This document shows positions 44,637-45,073 of a stretch of DNA of 45,073 bases, piece by piece. Source of the DNA: an uncultured Ectothiorhodospiraceae bacterium (lineage in GTDB: Bacteria > Pseudomonadota > Gammaproteobacteria > UBA6429 > Thiohalophilaceae); NCBI GenBank assembly GCA_947260005.1, contig CAMYOL010000038.1, positions 1 through 45,073 on the forward strand, written 5' to 3'. Below the pieces are notes generated by a model. The model saw only the letters and a list, made by a program, of their open reading frames with translations, had not been told where the DNA came from and made no database searches. Numbering within the stretch: position 1 is the first letter of the stretch; each line of letters starts with the position of its first letter. The translations under genes and the position numbers were made by a program.

Positions 44637-45073
44637 TTATACGTTATTACTATCAAGAATGATTGAGCCATCCTCTGACCAGTTAATCTCTACTAAAGCA
44701 GGGTGTTTAAGACATAAATCTTTAAGTGCCTCGCCGCGTTTATCCAATTCTTGTTGCTGTTCTCGCACTTGATCTGCAAGCCTGCGATTCTCGACTAGAA
44801 TTCTACGATGTTCCAAAGCTTGCTCAAGGGTAGAAATCAATTCGTAATCCTGCCATGGTTTATTAATAAAACGGTAAATTTCGGCCTTATTAATGGCACC
44901 CAGTAGTGCTTCCAGATCAGTGTAACCACTGAGTATTAATCGCATTGATTCCGGCTGAATTTGCCTAACTTTGCTAAGAAACTGAATTCCATCCATATCC
45001 GGCATACGATAATCTGACAAAAACAAATCAAAGTTCATTGTCTGAGCCCGTGTCAAAGCTTTATTAGAATCGC
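44637..45073 (-). CDS. Response regulator (partial, N-terminus off window)
   Basis: About 145 C-terminal residues of a receiver-domain protein; the beginning lies beyond base 45073. The phosphorylated aspartate is in LFLSDYRMPDMDG, the switch serine in LILSGYTD, and the conserved lysine in INKPWQDYEL. After the receiver comes a coiled coil (about 35 residues, RRLADQVREQQQELDKRGE) and a short tail, with no HD-GYP, GGDEF or DNA-binding domain. It looks like a stand-alone regulator or an adaptor for a kinase encoded upstream. The 176 bases between it and the convergent membrane-protein gene are AT-rich and show no clear terminator. Confidence 0.85.
   Translation of the reverse strand, partial: DSNKALTRAQTMNFDLFLSDYRMPDMDGIQFLSKVRQIQPESMRLILSGYTDLEALLGAINKAEIYRFINKPWQDYELISTLEQALEHRRILVENRRLADQVREQQQELDKRGEALKDLCLKHPALVEINWSEDGSIILDSNNV

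Overview
The window is a chromosomal segment of a gammaproteobacterium. The evidence is the gene order: gyrA-serC-(serA)-pheA-hisC-tyrA-aroA-(manC)-cmk-rpsA-ihfB on the minus strand, lapA-lapB-pyrF after it, and mtnA / mtaD-ubiG-mupP ... yciK-like on the other side. From memory this closely follows the gyrA-rpsA region of Pseudomonas, with extra genes in brackets or inserted. The DNA is moderately AT-rich and no phage, insertion sequence, tRNA, rRNA or CRISPR array is visible. No gene-free stretch reaches 300 bases. I cannot name the genus.

Region 1 (1-9.1 kb, minus strand) is a surface-glycan region. A MarR-type EPS regulator and an RfaH-type antiterminator are followed by a tightly packed eight-gene operon: HAD-UbiA fusion, DprE1-like FAD oxidase, DprE2-like reductase, NAD-dependent epimerase, NAD(P)/FAD oxidoreductase, GtrA-like membrane protein, ugd and galU (cut by the window edge). 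The first three genes plus GtrA are the counterparts of the mycobacterial route to polyprenyl-phosphoryl-D-arabinofuranose. This is the most interesting system in the window: a probable D-arabinofuranose donor pathway in a gammaproteobacterium.

Region 2 (9.1-26.6 kb, minus strand) is core housekeeping: comEA-like, pyrF, lapBA (control of LPS synthesis), ihfB, rpsA, cmk, manC (GDP-mannose), the aromatic and serine pathway genes aroA, tyrA, hisC, pheA, serA and serC, then gyrA and a Wzz-type chain-length regulator. Overlaps and short gaps suggest long co-transcribed runs, with a clear gyrA promoter and terminators after comEA and ihfB.

Region 3 (26.7-37.7 kb) holds the methylthioadenosine salvage pair mtnA (minus) and mtaD (plus), then ubiG, a MupP/Gph-type phosphatase, rmuC, a small membrane protein, the squalene genes hpnC-hpnD-hpnE, a YciK-like SDR whose catalytic residues are lost, a GGDEF diguanylate cyclase and an isolated Ycf46-like N-terminal domain.

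Region 4 (37.7-45 kb, mostly minus strand) holds an endonuclease III-like glycosylase, an alpha/beta hydrolase broken by an in-frame TAG, rluB with no standard start codon, scpB, scpA, trpS, a YciO-type protein, a small membrane protein (plus) and a response regulator cut by the window edge.
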